Shown here one piece after another: positions 32,111-43,217 of a stretch of 64,000 nt of DNA (within the stretch, counting starts at the first letter, position 1; each line of letters starts with the position of its first letter). Both the position numbers and the translations under genes were made by a program. The DNA comes from Anastrepha obliqua (lineage: Eukaryota > Arthropoda > Insecta > Diptera > Tephritidae): assembly GCF_027943255.1 (NCBI RefSeq), contig NC_072893.1, forward strand, positions 41,128,001 to 41,192,000, in the 5' to 3' direction. Below the pieces are notes generated by a model, which saw nothing but the letters and a program-made list of their open reading frames with translations, did not search any database and had not been told where the DNA came from.

Positions 32111-33344
32111 CACTTATTTCGAAAATAAAATTTCTGCTGAGAATTCATCAAAATCTGCGCCTGATACACACGTTTTTCAAGAGGTCTTGAGCTTTTCCAA
32201 ACTGTTGTATGAGAGTTATTTACTTGCCTATCAGTCTTTTATTATTATTTAATTTGTAGTTTTTGTCTTACGAATCGGGTTGAACCTTAAATGGCTAGAA
32301 AAATAAACGTCATAATAACAGTTAACAGTTTAGAGTAATCATCTACGCTATCAGAGGCACCGCCACAATTTTTCCATAACTACGCCAGGCAATCTTAGCA
32401 CTTTGCCACCATCACCATTACCCACTCACATCAGCCACTTGACGCGTCAGATATCCGTGAACGCTTTTGGCGGCTTCATTTCAACACTTTGGCGTAGTTT
32501 AACATTTTCACTTGTGTTGCAACAAATAATTTACAACACTCGGTTGTTGGTGCATGCAATATGTAAAGTGCAACAGCAGAAACGAAGAAGAAGCCGCTGC
32601 CAACTTCACTGGAAATTTACACTCGAAAATCAAAATCGCATGTCGAAGTGAAGCGAGCCGATGAGTAGGTGAGGTGAGTGAGCAACCACGTCGGTGAATC
32701 ACTAAGAGCGGCATCAAGGTGCTTGCGTATACAAGTGCTGTTGCAGCTGCAACACGGCAGATAGCGACGCAACAGCGCCAGTAGTCATTCAACATGTTGA
32801 ACGGACGAAGCATAAATCTATTGCTGCTGTTTGCATGTTGGCTTTGGCATTGCAATTTATTTGTTGTTGCCATGATTTGTTGTTGTTTGCATTTTGTATT
32901 GTTGGATGTTTTGCTGCATTGTTGTTTAGTTGTTTAATGCTTATTTACATTTCGTTTAGCGGCACTTAGTTGTCTTCCCGATGCACGCAACATAGCAGGC
33001 AGGAAGATGTTGCAGCAACTGTTGTTTATGATAATAATGATGATGATGATGATGATGATAGTCAGCATTTTGTTAAGTTCCATTTACACTTTTGCTATAG
33101 CTCTTTTATAAGTATCTACATATGTATATGTGTGTGTGTGTGTTGCCAGTCCCTTTTGTTGCGCATGGGCAGGGGCGGCAGTAGCAGTCGAGCAACATAG
33201 TTGGTTTGGTTAAAACAAAACAATAACAAGGCAATCTTGTAGCAAAACGAAAACAATAATAGCTACGAAGGCAACAACAGCAAAAACAAAAAAGTGAAGT
33301 AAAAAGTAAAAACATTTTTATTTATAAGCAAACATAATGTTTAT
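32111..33344. other. Unassigned sequence with GAT and GT microsatellites
   Basis: (GAT)n at 33038-33060 and (GT)n at 33129-33144. 32400-33300 is less AT-rich and rich in CAACA/GTTGT words, typical of fly introns. No exon supported. Confidence 0.45.
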
Positions 33345-33899
33345 CCTTTTTTTGTATTCTTTCATACACATTTAACCTCAAATGTTTTGGAAGCAGACTG
33401 AAGGATCCTTAGGGTGGGGCACTCTTCCTCAAAAACAACAAAAAAACAAATCAATCTATCAGATTTTGAAAGTTTTTATTTAATGTAAGAAACAATTTTT
33501 ATAAAACAGTTATAATTTATAAAAAAAATTTCAATTCATATCACACTCATCCTCAAATTTTTTGAAAGAAGACAAAAAAATTTCTCCAAAACAATATGTG
33601 TCAGATTTTAAAAATTTTTATTTAATATTTTAATACAATAATATTTTATCAATAATTGTTTGATTCATATTACTCTCATCCTCAAATTTTTTGAAAAAGA
33701 GGATTTTGAAATCTTTTTTTTATAAGCAAAACATTTTTATAATTTTTTTTATTCTTTCAAATTAAACCCATGCTTACATTTTTTCGAATAAGAAAGAGAG
33801 TTCTTCAGGGCGAGCCACTCTTTCTTGAAAACAACAAAAAAAATCAGATTTTGAAAGTTTTTATTTATGAGAAACAATTTTTACAAAAATTTTTATATC

Positions 33900-34672
33900 A
33901 TATTTCAGGCAATTGTGGATGTCGCAATTTGTGGATGCCGCGTCAAAAAAATTGTCAGTCTTTGGACGCAAACCAATCATCGAGCCATTTTTTGGCTTCT
34001 TCGTGAGAAGTGAAGCACTGCTCGGAAAGTGCGTGGCCCATCGATGCAAACAAAGAGGCCAAGTCTGGTGAGTAACCCGCATGCACCAGCGGTTCCCAAT
34101 CGTACGTCTCTACCAATTTTCGGGTCGCTCTTGTTCGATGTGGCGGTGCATTGTCATCAAGTCAGTGCATGCGGCACCCATCTTCCGACCTTTAAAATCA
34201 ATCCCATGTCTTTCAAACGTTTGGCAATGGTTTCTTGGACCACTTCCAACTGCTCTACCATCATTTCTTGCGTTTGACCATCATCTTCATCCAACAATGC
34301 TTGCAATTCGGCGTCCTCAAACTTTTTCGGTGGTCGGCCACGGTCCTCGTTCTTCACGCTAAAATCACCACTTTGGAAATTTTCAAACCACCTGAAGCAC
34401 TGTGCTCTACTTAGAGCATGTCCACCACGTTTTTCTTAAATTGATAACAGAAAATCAACGATGTCCACAAATCGCAGTTAGAAGGCACGAAATTCGACAT
34501 TTTTAAGTGCGACAAAAATGCATTGTTGTATGAAACATAACAAACAATGAACTGAATATTGTTGGCAGATGACAGACGAAAAAACAAGACATTTGGAAAG
34601 GTTTGAAAATACTCCTAGCGACATCTATGGGCTAATAGCTGAAAGTGTCATTTCATAGGTACATATCTGGTA
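33900..34672 (-). mobile_element. mariner mar-2, copy 2 (internally deleted)
   Basis: The right terminal part reads in reverse TACCAGATATGTACCTATGA, as in copy 1. The protein runs NFVPSNCDLWTSLIFCYQFK, an interrupted first helix-turn-helix, then an intact frame EDRGRPPKKFEDAELQALLD to IAKRLKDMGLILKVGRWVPH (second helix-turn-helix). It then jumps to LDDNAPPHRTRATRKLVETY (second Asp), HAGYSPDLASLFASM, FTSHEEAKKWLDDWFASKD and IHKLRHPQL. The first-Asp region is deleted and the third Asp is lost in a small deletion after SPDL. Confidence 0.86.
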
Positions 34673-35003
34673 TTCTCGAATTTTTTGAAAGAACAAAGTA
34701 TGATCTTTAGAGCAGGTAATTTTTTCCGAAAAAAAAAACAATTTCAGACTTTGCAAATTTTTATTTATAAGTAAACGTTTTTTTAAATTTTTTTTATTTT
34801 TAAGTACACACAACCTCAAATTTTTAGGAAGATAAAAGAAGGATTTTAGGGCCGGTCGAATAAAGTGTGTTTTTCAAACAGAAGGAATATCTGTCTGATT
34901 TTGAAAATTTACAATTTTCATATTGTTTTTATTTCATATTATAATCATTCTCAATTTTTTATGTAAATAAATAAATTAAAATAATTAAGAAGTAAAAGAA
35001 GAA

Positions 35004-35407
35004 AAGCGGGTTTTCCAATAACAGGTGTTATTTAAATATATAAAAGGCTATCGAGGGATGATTAACGATTTCTTATGGCCGGAATTAGATAACATTGATC
35101 TGAACAACGTTTATTTTCAACAAGACGGCGCTACGTGCCACACAAGCAACGAAACCATTGATCTTTTGCGGGAAAAGTTCCCGGACTGGCGTAGTTACGG
35201 AAAATTTCACGGGTACGGAAAATTTCACGAAAAGGGTGGTGGTTTCATGTAAGCACGGTCGTGGTGGTCATTAGCTTGATGCTATTTTCCACTATTAACG
35301 GCATACCTCCTCTACCTCTTTATAATGAAATAAATTTCCGATCATTTATATTAAAAAAAAACATTTTTTCTGAATATCAAAATAACACCTCTTATTGGAA
35401 AACCCTT
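35004..35407 (+). mobile_element. Rosa-like element R2, copy 2 (~400 bp)
   Basis: Left end GGGTTTTCCAATAACAGGTG and right end (reverse complement) GGGTTTTCCAATAAGAGGTG match at 19 of 20 bases, with TA beside the right end. Between them the frame GYRGMINDFLWPELDNIDLN, FQQDGATCHTSNETIDLLRE (second Asp) is followed by a jump into the 3' noncoding end shared with copy 1 (15135-15240, reversed). First and third Asp and the DNA-binding part are absent. A MITE-sized derivative. Confidence 0.88.
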
Positions 35408-35737
35408 TACTTTTCACAATTTTATATATTTTTTACTTTAAATTAATTTAATTAGTTTTTTAATTTTTTTTTGCATTCTTTCATTTTACATGTATCTTCA
35501 AATTTTTTATAAGGCAGGATTTTAAGACACGTCAATTTCTAAAAAAAGTTTGTTTTTATCTTCATTCTCAAATATTTTGAAATTTAGGTCGCGTCAATTT
35601 CTCAATACAGAAAAAGTATCTGCAGATTTTGAATATTTTTGTTAATAGGTAATTCTTAAATTTTTTTTGTTTTTGGTTTTTCGGATTATTTCACATTTTA
35701 TTTATCCTCAATTTTTTTGGGAGATGGAAATATAATC

Positions 35738-35910
35738 CTTTTTTTTTATGTTTTTCCTTGTTCACTCTACTCGGTAGCATAGGGTCTCGACAAGACTCAG
35801 TATTGCGTTGGTTTCGTTAACCTATTTTGTTTCTGGGCCACGTGGGATTCGAGCTCACAACCTCTGGGATGGCAGGCTAGTACATTTACGCTAGACAACC
35901 GAGACCGGTA
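35738..35910 (-). mobile_element. SINE-B, copy 2 (short form)
   Basis: In reverse: CGGTCTCGGTTGTCTAGCGT, CAGAGGTTGTGAGCTCGAAT (B-box region), TTAACGAAACCAACGCAATA, CTGAGTCTTGTCGAGACCCT, then an A-rich end. Head and tail are joined after only about 30 bases, giving a ~170-base element. Confidence 0.78.
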
Positions 35911-36010
35911 GAATCCGAAAAGAAAAATTGCCAGATTTTGAACAAAAAAAGTCCTTGAGGGCAAAGTTCTGAAAGAAATTTGGTCTTTCTCTGTATTTTT
36001 CAAATAGTTT

Positions 36011-37594
36011 TGAAATATTATAGGTATAATTTCGAAATGTTTTTAGAACATTTTATTGCCCATTTAATTGCCCATTTTACTCCCTTTTAATCTCGAGTAT
36101 TCGAATGCTTAGAACTTGTAAATATCTCAGAATATGCCGTTGATTATTTTGCTAGCTTCAAATATTTTTATATATATTTTTCTAATTTTTTAGCAGTACC
36201 AAGTGCATACTTAAACATATGATATATACCGATGGGGTCGGATTGCCAACAAATACTTATGCCTCGCAAATGGTTCGATTTATCACCGTTGCTCCACCCG
36301 TTGCTCCAACATTTTGAGAAGCCTTTCAATTGTGTTTTCTACTAAAGCTTGGAAAGTCTATGCTAGGGAATGAATGAATTACCTCAAGACGAATAATTTT
36401 CAAACCACATTTTATCTAAAGGGCAATGAATTTAGGTGCATTTTCACTCAGTCAGCCTGGCCAGATATTCGAATATGTGACTGAGTTATTGCGTTGAAAA
36501 CTTATTGAGCATTGGAAAAATTCTGAATATCGAATATTGAAAATTGTTTACTTACAATTTGAAAATTTAATATCGTGGCTAAATTAGCATCTTTGGGAAA
36601 TAATTGGATTTTTCTTGACTTTGTTTGGGTATCCACTTGGAGTGAAGAGGAATTTCACCTTTTCTGCGTCATCACACCTCAACCAATATAATCTTTCATC
36701 ATTCAGGCGACTATGGACTGTAGAGGGACTACTAAACCTTGGTTCCTTGAAATGTGTCCATGTTGGCGAAAGCTTCATTTTTATTTGAACACAACACTAC
36801 GGTGTAACCCAAATATTTGTAAGAGTAACAAAAAAACAAAAAAAAAATTATAATTCGCTCTGAAAACTGCTCAGTTTCTGTTTGTTTGTAGGGTGAGGCG
36901 CCTTAATGTACTTCATAAATTTTATACACTCACATATGCACACCTACATACGAGCATAACTCTATGCGTTTTATGCAAAACATTGAATTTTATGTTTTTG
37001 CAGCATATATGCTTCCTCATTTTTGCAGTATCAACTTCCTACCTCAATATGAAGTGGCCATACATGCACCTCGAATTACTTGTTGCATGCCACCTCAATA
37101 CTTAACCACCAGCTATGTGATAGCCGTTTTTCTGTTTTGCGGTTATTCAATGGTGCTGCAACGCGGTGGCTGCTGTGGTTGTGCCAGAGATATGTAAATG
37201 CAGCTGCACTTTGTTGTTTTTGTTGCCGATTTATTGTAGTTTTTGTTATCACATTGGGTGACTTCAACTTTTGTTCACCTATTAAATATTTTGATCGCCG
37301 AGTTACGCGTATTCAGTGAATTGTTGCGTATTGTCGGCTAACAAGCCTTTTTCCGTTTGTTTGTTTGCTTTTAAGCTTGTGATGAATTAACTTAGTTTCG
37401 TATAGTTATTTGTTTAGCATCGCATTTCAAATCGAATTTATTTGAGGCTTGAGCCTTAGCTGAATATTAACATAAATCTACATTTGTTGCATTTATTTAT
37501 ATAGCAGCCAGAATATTAAAATATTTATTGGTTTTTTAAAGCAATAAAGTGGCTACGTACATGTTTAAAAAATTTATTTGCAGGCTCTGGTGGT
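36011..37594. other. Unassigned sequence
   Basis: No element recognised. A 64-residue minus-strand frame at 36584-36778 has a plausible composition but no motif I know. Confidence 0.4.
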
Positions 37595-38437
37595 GCAAGT
37601 ACACATTTGTAGATGTGTTGGTCTGAGTTCAAGAGCTTTGAATTGGTTCGAAGTTTCGCACAAGAGCAAGTACTTGGGACTAAATATAGATAGACAATTT
37701 ACTTGGAAGTGAACATCTTAGAAAGAGTTAGGAAAGCGAACGTAGCTTTTTATGCGTGTAAGAGAGCTTTAGGTAAGACCTGGTGAATTAATCCTAAGGT
37801 TGCTCATTGGCTTTACACTGCTGTCGTCAGACCCATTCTTCTATATGGAAATGTGCTTTGGTGATGTGCTATGCAGAAAAAATCCGATTGTAATTTATTG
37901 AGTAAGGTACAGAAATCAGAGAGATCAGAGATTAGCAATATGTGGCGTCATGAAAACCACGCCATCCATGGCTTTGGATATCATATTACATCTGCCATCA
38001 CTAGATCTCTTCTGCAAATACTCAGCGGCTTGCTCCGCTTTAAGGCTCAAAGCGAGCTCACAATGAAGGAATGTCACACATCGACATTCAACCATCTTAG
38101 ATTCCTATACGGATATACCCAGTGACTGTGATTATCACCCTCTCATTCTTTGCTTCGAAAGGAGTTTCCTAAAGAAATTCCCTTCTAGACTGGAATGGCT
38201 TGAAGAAGGTCCACCACCCAACACACTCGTTAAAATCTACACAGACGGATCTAAGATGGACACCGGTGTAGGATCAGGGTTATATTGCAAAGAGCTTTTT
38301 ATCAGTGAATCCTTTAAACCACCAGATCACTGTAGCGTTTTCCAAATGGAAATAAACGCTATTCATGAAGCCTTGAGATGGTTAGAGATAAATAGATTTC
38401 AAATTAGGACCTTAGTAGGGGCCCTCACAAGACATTG
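37595..38437 (+). pseudogene. LINE ORF2 remnant: RT thumb and RNase H start
   Basis: Frames read LGTKYR-type, RVRKANVAFYACKRALGKTW, HWLYTAVVRPILLYGNVLWW (RT thumb, about 37720-37865), LLSKVQKSE and LTMKECHTSTFN-type linker. RNase H follows: LVKIYTDGSKMDTGVGSGLY (first Asp, about 38235) and CSVFQMEINAIHEALRWL (Glu). It stops at about 38437 against mariner mar-3. Frameshifts throughout. Confidence 0.8.
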
Positions 38438-38439
38438 TC

Positions 38440-39225
38440 TCAAAGGAAATCACGCAATATGCACGTGAGTTATTGTGCTATGAGCTATCAAAAAGAATTT
38501 AATTGCTTCTTGATCGGAAAAATACCGTTCAAGCGAGGCAATTGCTTGAAAAGTGGTACGGTGACTCCGCTTCATCCAAAACAACAATAAGCCGATGGTT
38601 TGCTGACTTCAAACGTGGACGTAGTGACACCGATGATGCGCAACGGCGGGGGCGTCCAAATGAGGCGGTTAGGCGGTAACACCAGAAAACATCAAAAAAA
38701 TCCACAAAATGGTTTTGAATAATAGAAAAGTGAAATTGCGTGATTAGCTGACACTGTAAAGATACTAAAGGACCTCTTGGTTTTATATTGCATGAGCATT
38801 TGACTATGACAAAGCTCTGCTCAAAGTGGGTGCCGCGTTTGCTCACTGTGGACCAAGAACAAGAGAGTACACCATGCTACAAGACAATCAAAACAATGGC
38901 AAAACTGCATGAGTTGAACTTTGAATTGCTCCCACATCCACCGTATTCACCATATTTGGCGCCCAGCGACTATTGGCTGTTCGCAGACCTAAAAGGTATA
39001 CTCGCCGCTAAGAAATTTCGAATTTCTCGAATGAAGAGGTTATCGCTGAAACTGTGGCCTATTTTGAGGCAACAGATAAAACGTTCTACAAAAGTGGTAT
39101 TGAAATATTAGAGCGGCGCTAGATTGATTGCCTTGTTGTTGATGGGAATTACGTTGATGAATAAAGCTAATTTGGAACAAAAAAAAAACGTGTTTTTTCT
39201 GTTAGGCCTGGGACTTTTCTGCCAA
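38440..39225 (+). mobile_element. mariner mar-3, copy 1 (internally deleted)
   Basis: Frames read QARQLLEKWYGDSASSKTTI, RWFADFKRGRSDTDDAQRRG (helix-turn-helix and GRP region) and ENIKKIHKMVLNNRKVKL. Then LHEHLTMTKLCSKWVPRLLT is fused at about 38862 to TPCYKTIKTMAKLHEL and PHPPYSPYLAPSDYWLF (third Asp). The first Asp region and the second Asp are deleted at the fusion. The right end carries a terminal repeat read in reverse as CAGAAAAGTCCCAGGCCTAA. The left terminal repeat is lost where LINE sequence abuts. The same fusion occurs in copy 2. Confidence 0.87.
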
Positions 39226-39261
39226 TGTGTTATGTGCCATTTTGGTTTCGTCGATTCCGTT

Positions 39262-39372
39262 GAGGCATTTTTGATGCTAAAGAAAATGTCGATAAAGTCA
39301 CAGAAATAATCGAAGTTGACCGGCAGATTAGTAGTGGTAGCCTCACCGCGGAGCTAAAACAGTTTTATAGCA
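39262..39372 (+). pseudogene. mariner second helix-turn-helix scrap
   Basis: The frame reads KENVDKVTEIIEVDRQISSG and SLTAELK, the start of the second helix-turn-helix in cecropia-type mariners. It is out of register with mar-3, 40 bases to its left, so it is a separate remnant. Confidence 0.62.
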
Positions 39373-41234
39373 TTTGCGCAAATATCTTACGCAAACGTAG
39401 GGGATTTCTTTTCCCGCAAACTAATACTTTAGTACTTTCGAAGAGATGTGCTGGCAAATACCCATATGCTTATAGCCATTCGGATAAAATTTTGTATAGA
39501 AATTTTCAATGTGGCAAGTTTTTACTGCTTATAAATTTATATTTTTTATATAGAATCCTTTTTTTGTCCGTATTCCTTTTTTTGTTTTGTGAGTTATTCT
39601 AAATTCATTATTAATTTCCTTTTCATAGGTAGTAGAAATATTTTGAGTGTAATTAAAAATGGCAGAACAACAAACAATCGATGGAACTCAATGCCATTTT
39701 TTCTAGTAAAGCTTTTGGTATTTCTTTTTCGAATAAATCAATAGCCGCTGGCCACGGATACGTTATGAAAGCTGGCAAAAGCTGAGAATTTAATACCATT
39801 TTGCAATAATAAACAGAATTGAGGAGAATAGAAAATAGCTGATATTGCGGAAATTTTATTGACTCGCCAGTGGCGTAGCAGGAAAAGCTATACCAGCTAC
39901 TAGGAAGCTATGCATATAAACAAAGTGTGCTGCAAAAGCGTATACATCGCAAAATTAAAAAAAAAAAACGACAGATTTAAGAGACTAGCGATTTTAATTT
40001 TAATAAGCAAATCGCCGTTATGGCGCCAAGCGAAAATAAAAAAGCGAATGGCAAATATTTTATTTACCTTTCATACATAAAATGTTTGGAAAAATATTTA
40101 CATTTAAGCTACATAGTGGAAATTTGAGAAGAGATTATCAAAAAGACAATTGAAAGAACCAACAACAACGCTGCCAGCGTAGTAAAACAGCTAAAGTCGA
40201 GTTATGTGCATCTGTTTGTGGCAAGGACCCGCATTCGACAAGGCAGCTAAACTCTGATCCAATTAATTGCCTGGCAGCTAAGTAAACAAACAGTAGCAGT
40301 CACAGTAGCAATGCAACAACAAAAGTACTTGAATTTTAACAATGCGCAGAGAATGCAACAATATTGCTAAATAATGAAGACAGCCATACAAATATTACAC
40401 AAATACATGCACAAAACACTAAGCACTTTGAAGCACTCGCCGCCAGACAGCTGAACAGACAATTGGGACCGAAGACGAGGGTACAATTCATGACTGCCGT
40501 TGGCACTATTTGACCAACTCAAATAATATAAGCAGCGAGGCAGAAACGCACCCTTGTTGTTGTTGCTGTTGTATGTAGATACTCATATGTTGCAAATGTT
40601 GCTTAGTGCAATTATGAATGACTTTTGAGCCGTGATTATATTGTACATACGACAACAGCCTTGAGAGCAGCGGGAGAAACTGCGCCTGCACGTGTGTATT
40701 GGTGTACATGTGTGTGTGAGTGTGTGTGTATTTGCAAAAGGACACCTCATTATGCGGCTCAGTTTGGGGTATATTCGCATATTTAGTTGTATGTTTATTT
40801 GCTTGTTTACTTGCCTCCATATTTGTTTGGCTGGCTGTCCGCATCTCAGTCTCCGCTCCTATTCACTTCTATATCCTTTTTGTTTGTCCTTCGGTCTGCT
40901 TGTCATTTTATAACGCTTTGAGCGCCAATTATATAATCTGACTATGACTAAGTAATAGCTATTGCTGCTTTGCCTCTCAACAAGGATGGGTTCAAGAAAT
41001 GTTATGCTCTGGGGAGTGAGCAGAAATGAATTACGAAGAAAAAGGTAATCACTCGTCAGCATCATCATCAGAAAGCAAAAGTCGGAAAGGAAAGGGGAGT
41101 ACAAAACTGCTAAATTACAATACTAACGGCGTCTAAATGATAGCCTATTCGACTAACTTAAAGCTGGGGAAGCATTCACCTACTTGGGTAAATGGACTCC
41201 TACTTGAATGGATAGGAAATGTACGTAAAGGCGG
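39373..41234. other. Unassigned sequence
   Basis: TTG/CTG-rich run at about 40553-40573 and GT-rich sequence near 40688-40735. Many words resemble fly intron sequence. No gene or element recognised. Confidence 0.4.
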
Positions 41235-41457
41235 CAATGTCAGTAATAAGTTAGGTTAGGATAGGTTAGGTTGCTTTTCTAAGAAAGACATTCGGTAGCC
41301 CTAGGGCCCATTGTGATACCTGCAATTGATTTCCATCCTCTAACTAAGTAGTTTAATCCACCTAGGTCCTTTTAAGAAGTTGATTAATTGCTCCAGTGAG
41401 ACATTTTGCAAATTTCCCAGGCCTTCAAAGAAATAATCGCCAAGAATGTGACTTTCA
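41235..41457 (-). mobile_element. LINE 3' end, left part of a maT-split copy
   Basis: The minus strand reads LGDYFFEGLGNLQNVSLEQL, INFLKRTRWI and a stop, then a 3' untranslated part with AGGTATCACAATGGGCCCTA and the tail AACCTAACCTATCCTAACCT at about 41240-41270. The RNase H of this LINE continues at 42470-42705 across a maT-like insertion. Confidence 0.78.
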
Positions 41458-42469
41458 AGTATTTTGGGCCACTCGCGGACAATGGCTTTTTACAGCACCT
41501 CGAGACTGTTGAATCTTTTCGATCGGACTTTGCTCTCCAAAATAGCCCAAAGAGAATAGTCCATCGGATTCGCGTCTGGTGAATTTGAGAGCCATTGTAT
41601 GGTCGTTATGAAGTTCGGAACGTTGTTTTTTAGCCATTTTGGACCAGAAGCTCGAGCTTTGTGAGACGATACCGAGTCCCGTTGAAACGTCCATGGTCTG
41701 CCACCGAAATGTATATCTGCCCACGGCTTCCAAACAACCTCCACAATACTTTCCCGATAATATATCGCATTTTTCTTGACGCCAGGTTCGATGAAAACGT
41801 TTGGAGAGCGCCCATCTGCGATTACAGCGGCGTAAACCATTATCTGTGGCGGGTGCTGCCTCCTGGTGGCCAATCGATGCCTCAAATTCTTGTATGAACC
41901 GTCGGTTAAATAAACCCTATCGTTTTGAGAGTTACAAAGTGCTAAATTTGAAAAATTTGAAAAATTTTCTCATCAGAAAACACAAAATTCGGAAATTGAC
42001 CGCTTTCGGCTTTGGCCAAGCGAAGCAACTTCTCCGCTCCCTCAAGTCTGACTGTTGCTGCTTTGGTGTGAGATCATGCGCCTTTTGGATATTGTAAGGC
42101 TTGACTTTGAGATCATTTTTCAGTATGCGGCAGATGCTACGATCAGATATTTTCTTCTTCAGTTCATTCGCCCCTTGATTGACACTTCGTCGGGAATTTC
42201 GCTCAAGTCGCTTCTACAGTTTTTGATGACCACCTCCATGACGTTTCGCGATGTTACCAGCATCATTGTAACGAGTAATGGTGCGACAAACAAAAACTTT
42301 ATTTACTTTAAGGTGCTCGAGCTCACGAACAATTGCTGGTTGTGATTTCCAGCCCGTGCATCAGCTGCGCGAGCGGTCTGAAGTTTGTTATACTTCGAGC
42401 ACCGGACCCTGTAGTGCAATGACCCGTTATAACACTTGTGAGGACGTAGTGGTAGTTGTTGTGCTGAAT
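41458..42469 (-). mobile_element. maT-like (DD37D group) element inserted in a LINE
   Basis: Minus-strand frames in order: GWKSQPAIVRELEHLKVNK, RTITRYNDAGNIAKRHGGGH, SDRSICRILKNDLKVKPYNI, QKAHDLTPKQQ, LCFLMRKFF (where the first Asp motif FSDEK is broken) and LATRRQHPPQIMVYAAVIAD. GRPWTFQRDSVSSHKARA (second Asp) and NSPDANPMDYSLWAILESKV (third Asp) close it. The second to third Asp distance is 38 residues, one more than the DD37D of maT elements. Near full-length coding of about 310 residues with at least three frameshifts. Clear terminal repeats were not identified. Confidence 0.85.
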
Positions 42470-42705
42470 CTAGACATTATGTCCTTTCAAGATTCAGTTT
42501 TGGCGAGAGGGCTTTAGAGACCCGGCACTTTGTAGTCAGATACCACCTTATATTGGTTTCCGCGATTACGCTCAAGTCAATAGCAGTGTACAGTACGGTT
42601 AGAGGAATGCTTACGCCTTTTACCATTCGCTGAAGGTCAAGCTCAGTGTCTTTCCTTGCATACTTATCCGCCCTTTCACTTCCTTCCACTCCAGAGTGGG
42701 CGGAA
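42470..42705 (-). pseudogene. LINE RNase H end, right part of a maT-split copy
   Basis: The minus strand reads SGVEGSERADKYARKDTELD (RNase H closing motif GNExADxxARxG), then VIAETNIRWYLTTKCRVSKA and LSPKLNLERT. It breaks at about 42470, where maT-like sequence starts. The Cys/His knuckle that should follow is absent on both sides, so some LINE sequence was lost. Confidence 0.72.
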
Positions 42706-43217
42706 GCCTAACAAATTTTGGTGTGTTGAGTTATTGGGCGAGCGAAAGAGGCCTTCTGCATTCTTTAACATTGTCAGTGATGAACTCACCAAATGTACTA
42801 TATTTGAAGTGAATGTAGAAGTTGGAGCTCACTTTCTGTTGAAAGATGGTTAGAAATCTGAAGCAGGTCAAACATAACCCTCGAAAAGACATTTTGAGGT
42901 TCCAACTCGTACTACAATTGCCGTTTATTTGGTAGACGGAAAGTTCATATAAGAAATATAATTCAAAGATACGAAAATAGAAAAATTTTGGCTGAAAAAA
43001 AAACTATAGCACTGTTTCTTATCACCTCATTTTCTAAGCAGATATTCAGAAAATAGACAGTTGTGATAGAGAATTAGTTTTCAGAGGTACATACTTGTAA
43101 TATCGTAGTCCGTCTTACTTTCGGACAACCATCGCTGCAAGCTATGTAGCGTCACATAGCAACAACAAACCTGGTGGGCTATTACTGCCCGAACCACTTT
43201 AGGCCAAGCGGTGTAAC
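42706..43217. other. Unassigned sequence
   Basis: No known motif in any frame. Confidence 0.35.

Larger units (their letters stand above)
33345..36010. repeat. AT-rich tandem array interrupted by three insertions
   Basis: A unit built on TTTTTTATTCTTTCA, CCTCAAATTTTTTGAAAGA, GATTTTAGGGC and TCAGATTTTGAAAGTTTTTA recurs. Landmarks CCTCAAATTTT (or close forms) are at 33376, 33551, 33680, 33773, 34673, 34813, 34949, 35496, 35567 and 35705. Most intervals are 130-175 bases once the inserted mariner (33900-34672), rosa-like element (35004-35407) and SINE-B (35738-35910) are set aside. No coding content in the unit. Confidence 0.75.

Noticed and set aside
33038..33060. GAT repeat coding an Asp run (frame 32970-33200)
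   Set aside because: A microsatellite read through; no start context, domain or partner exon.
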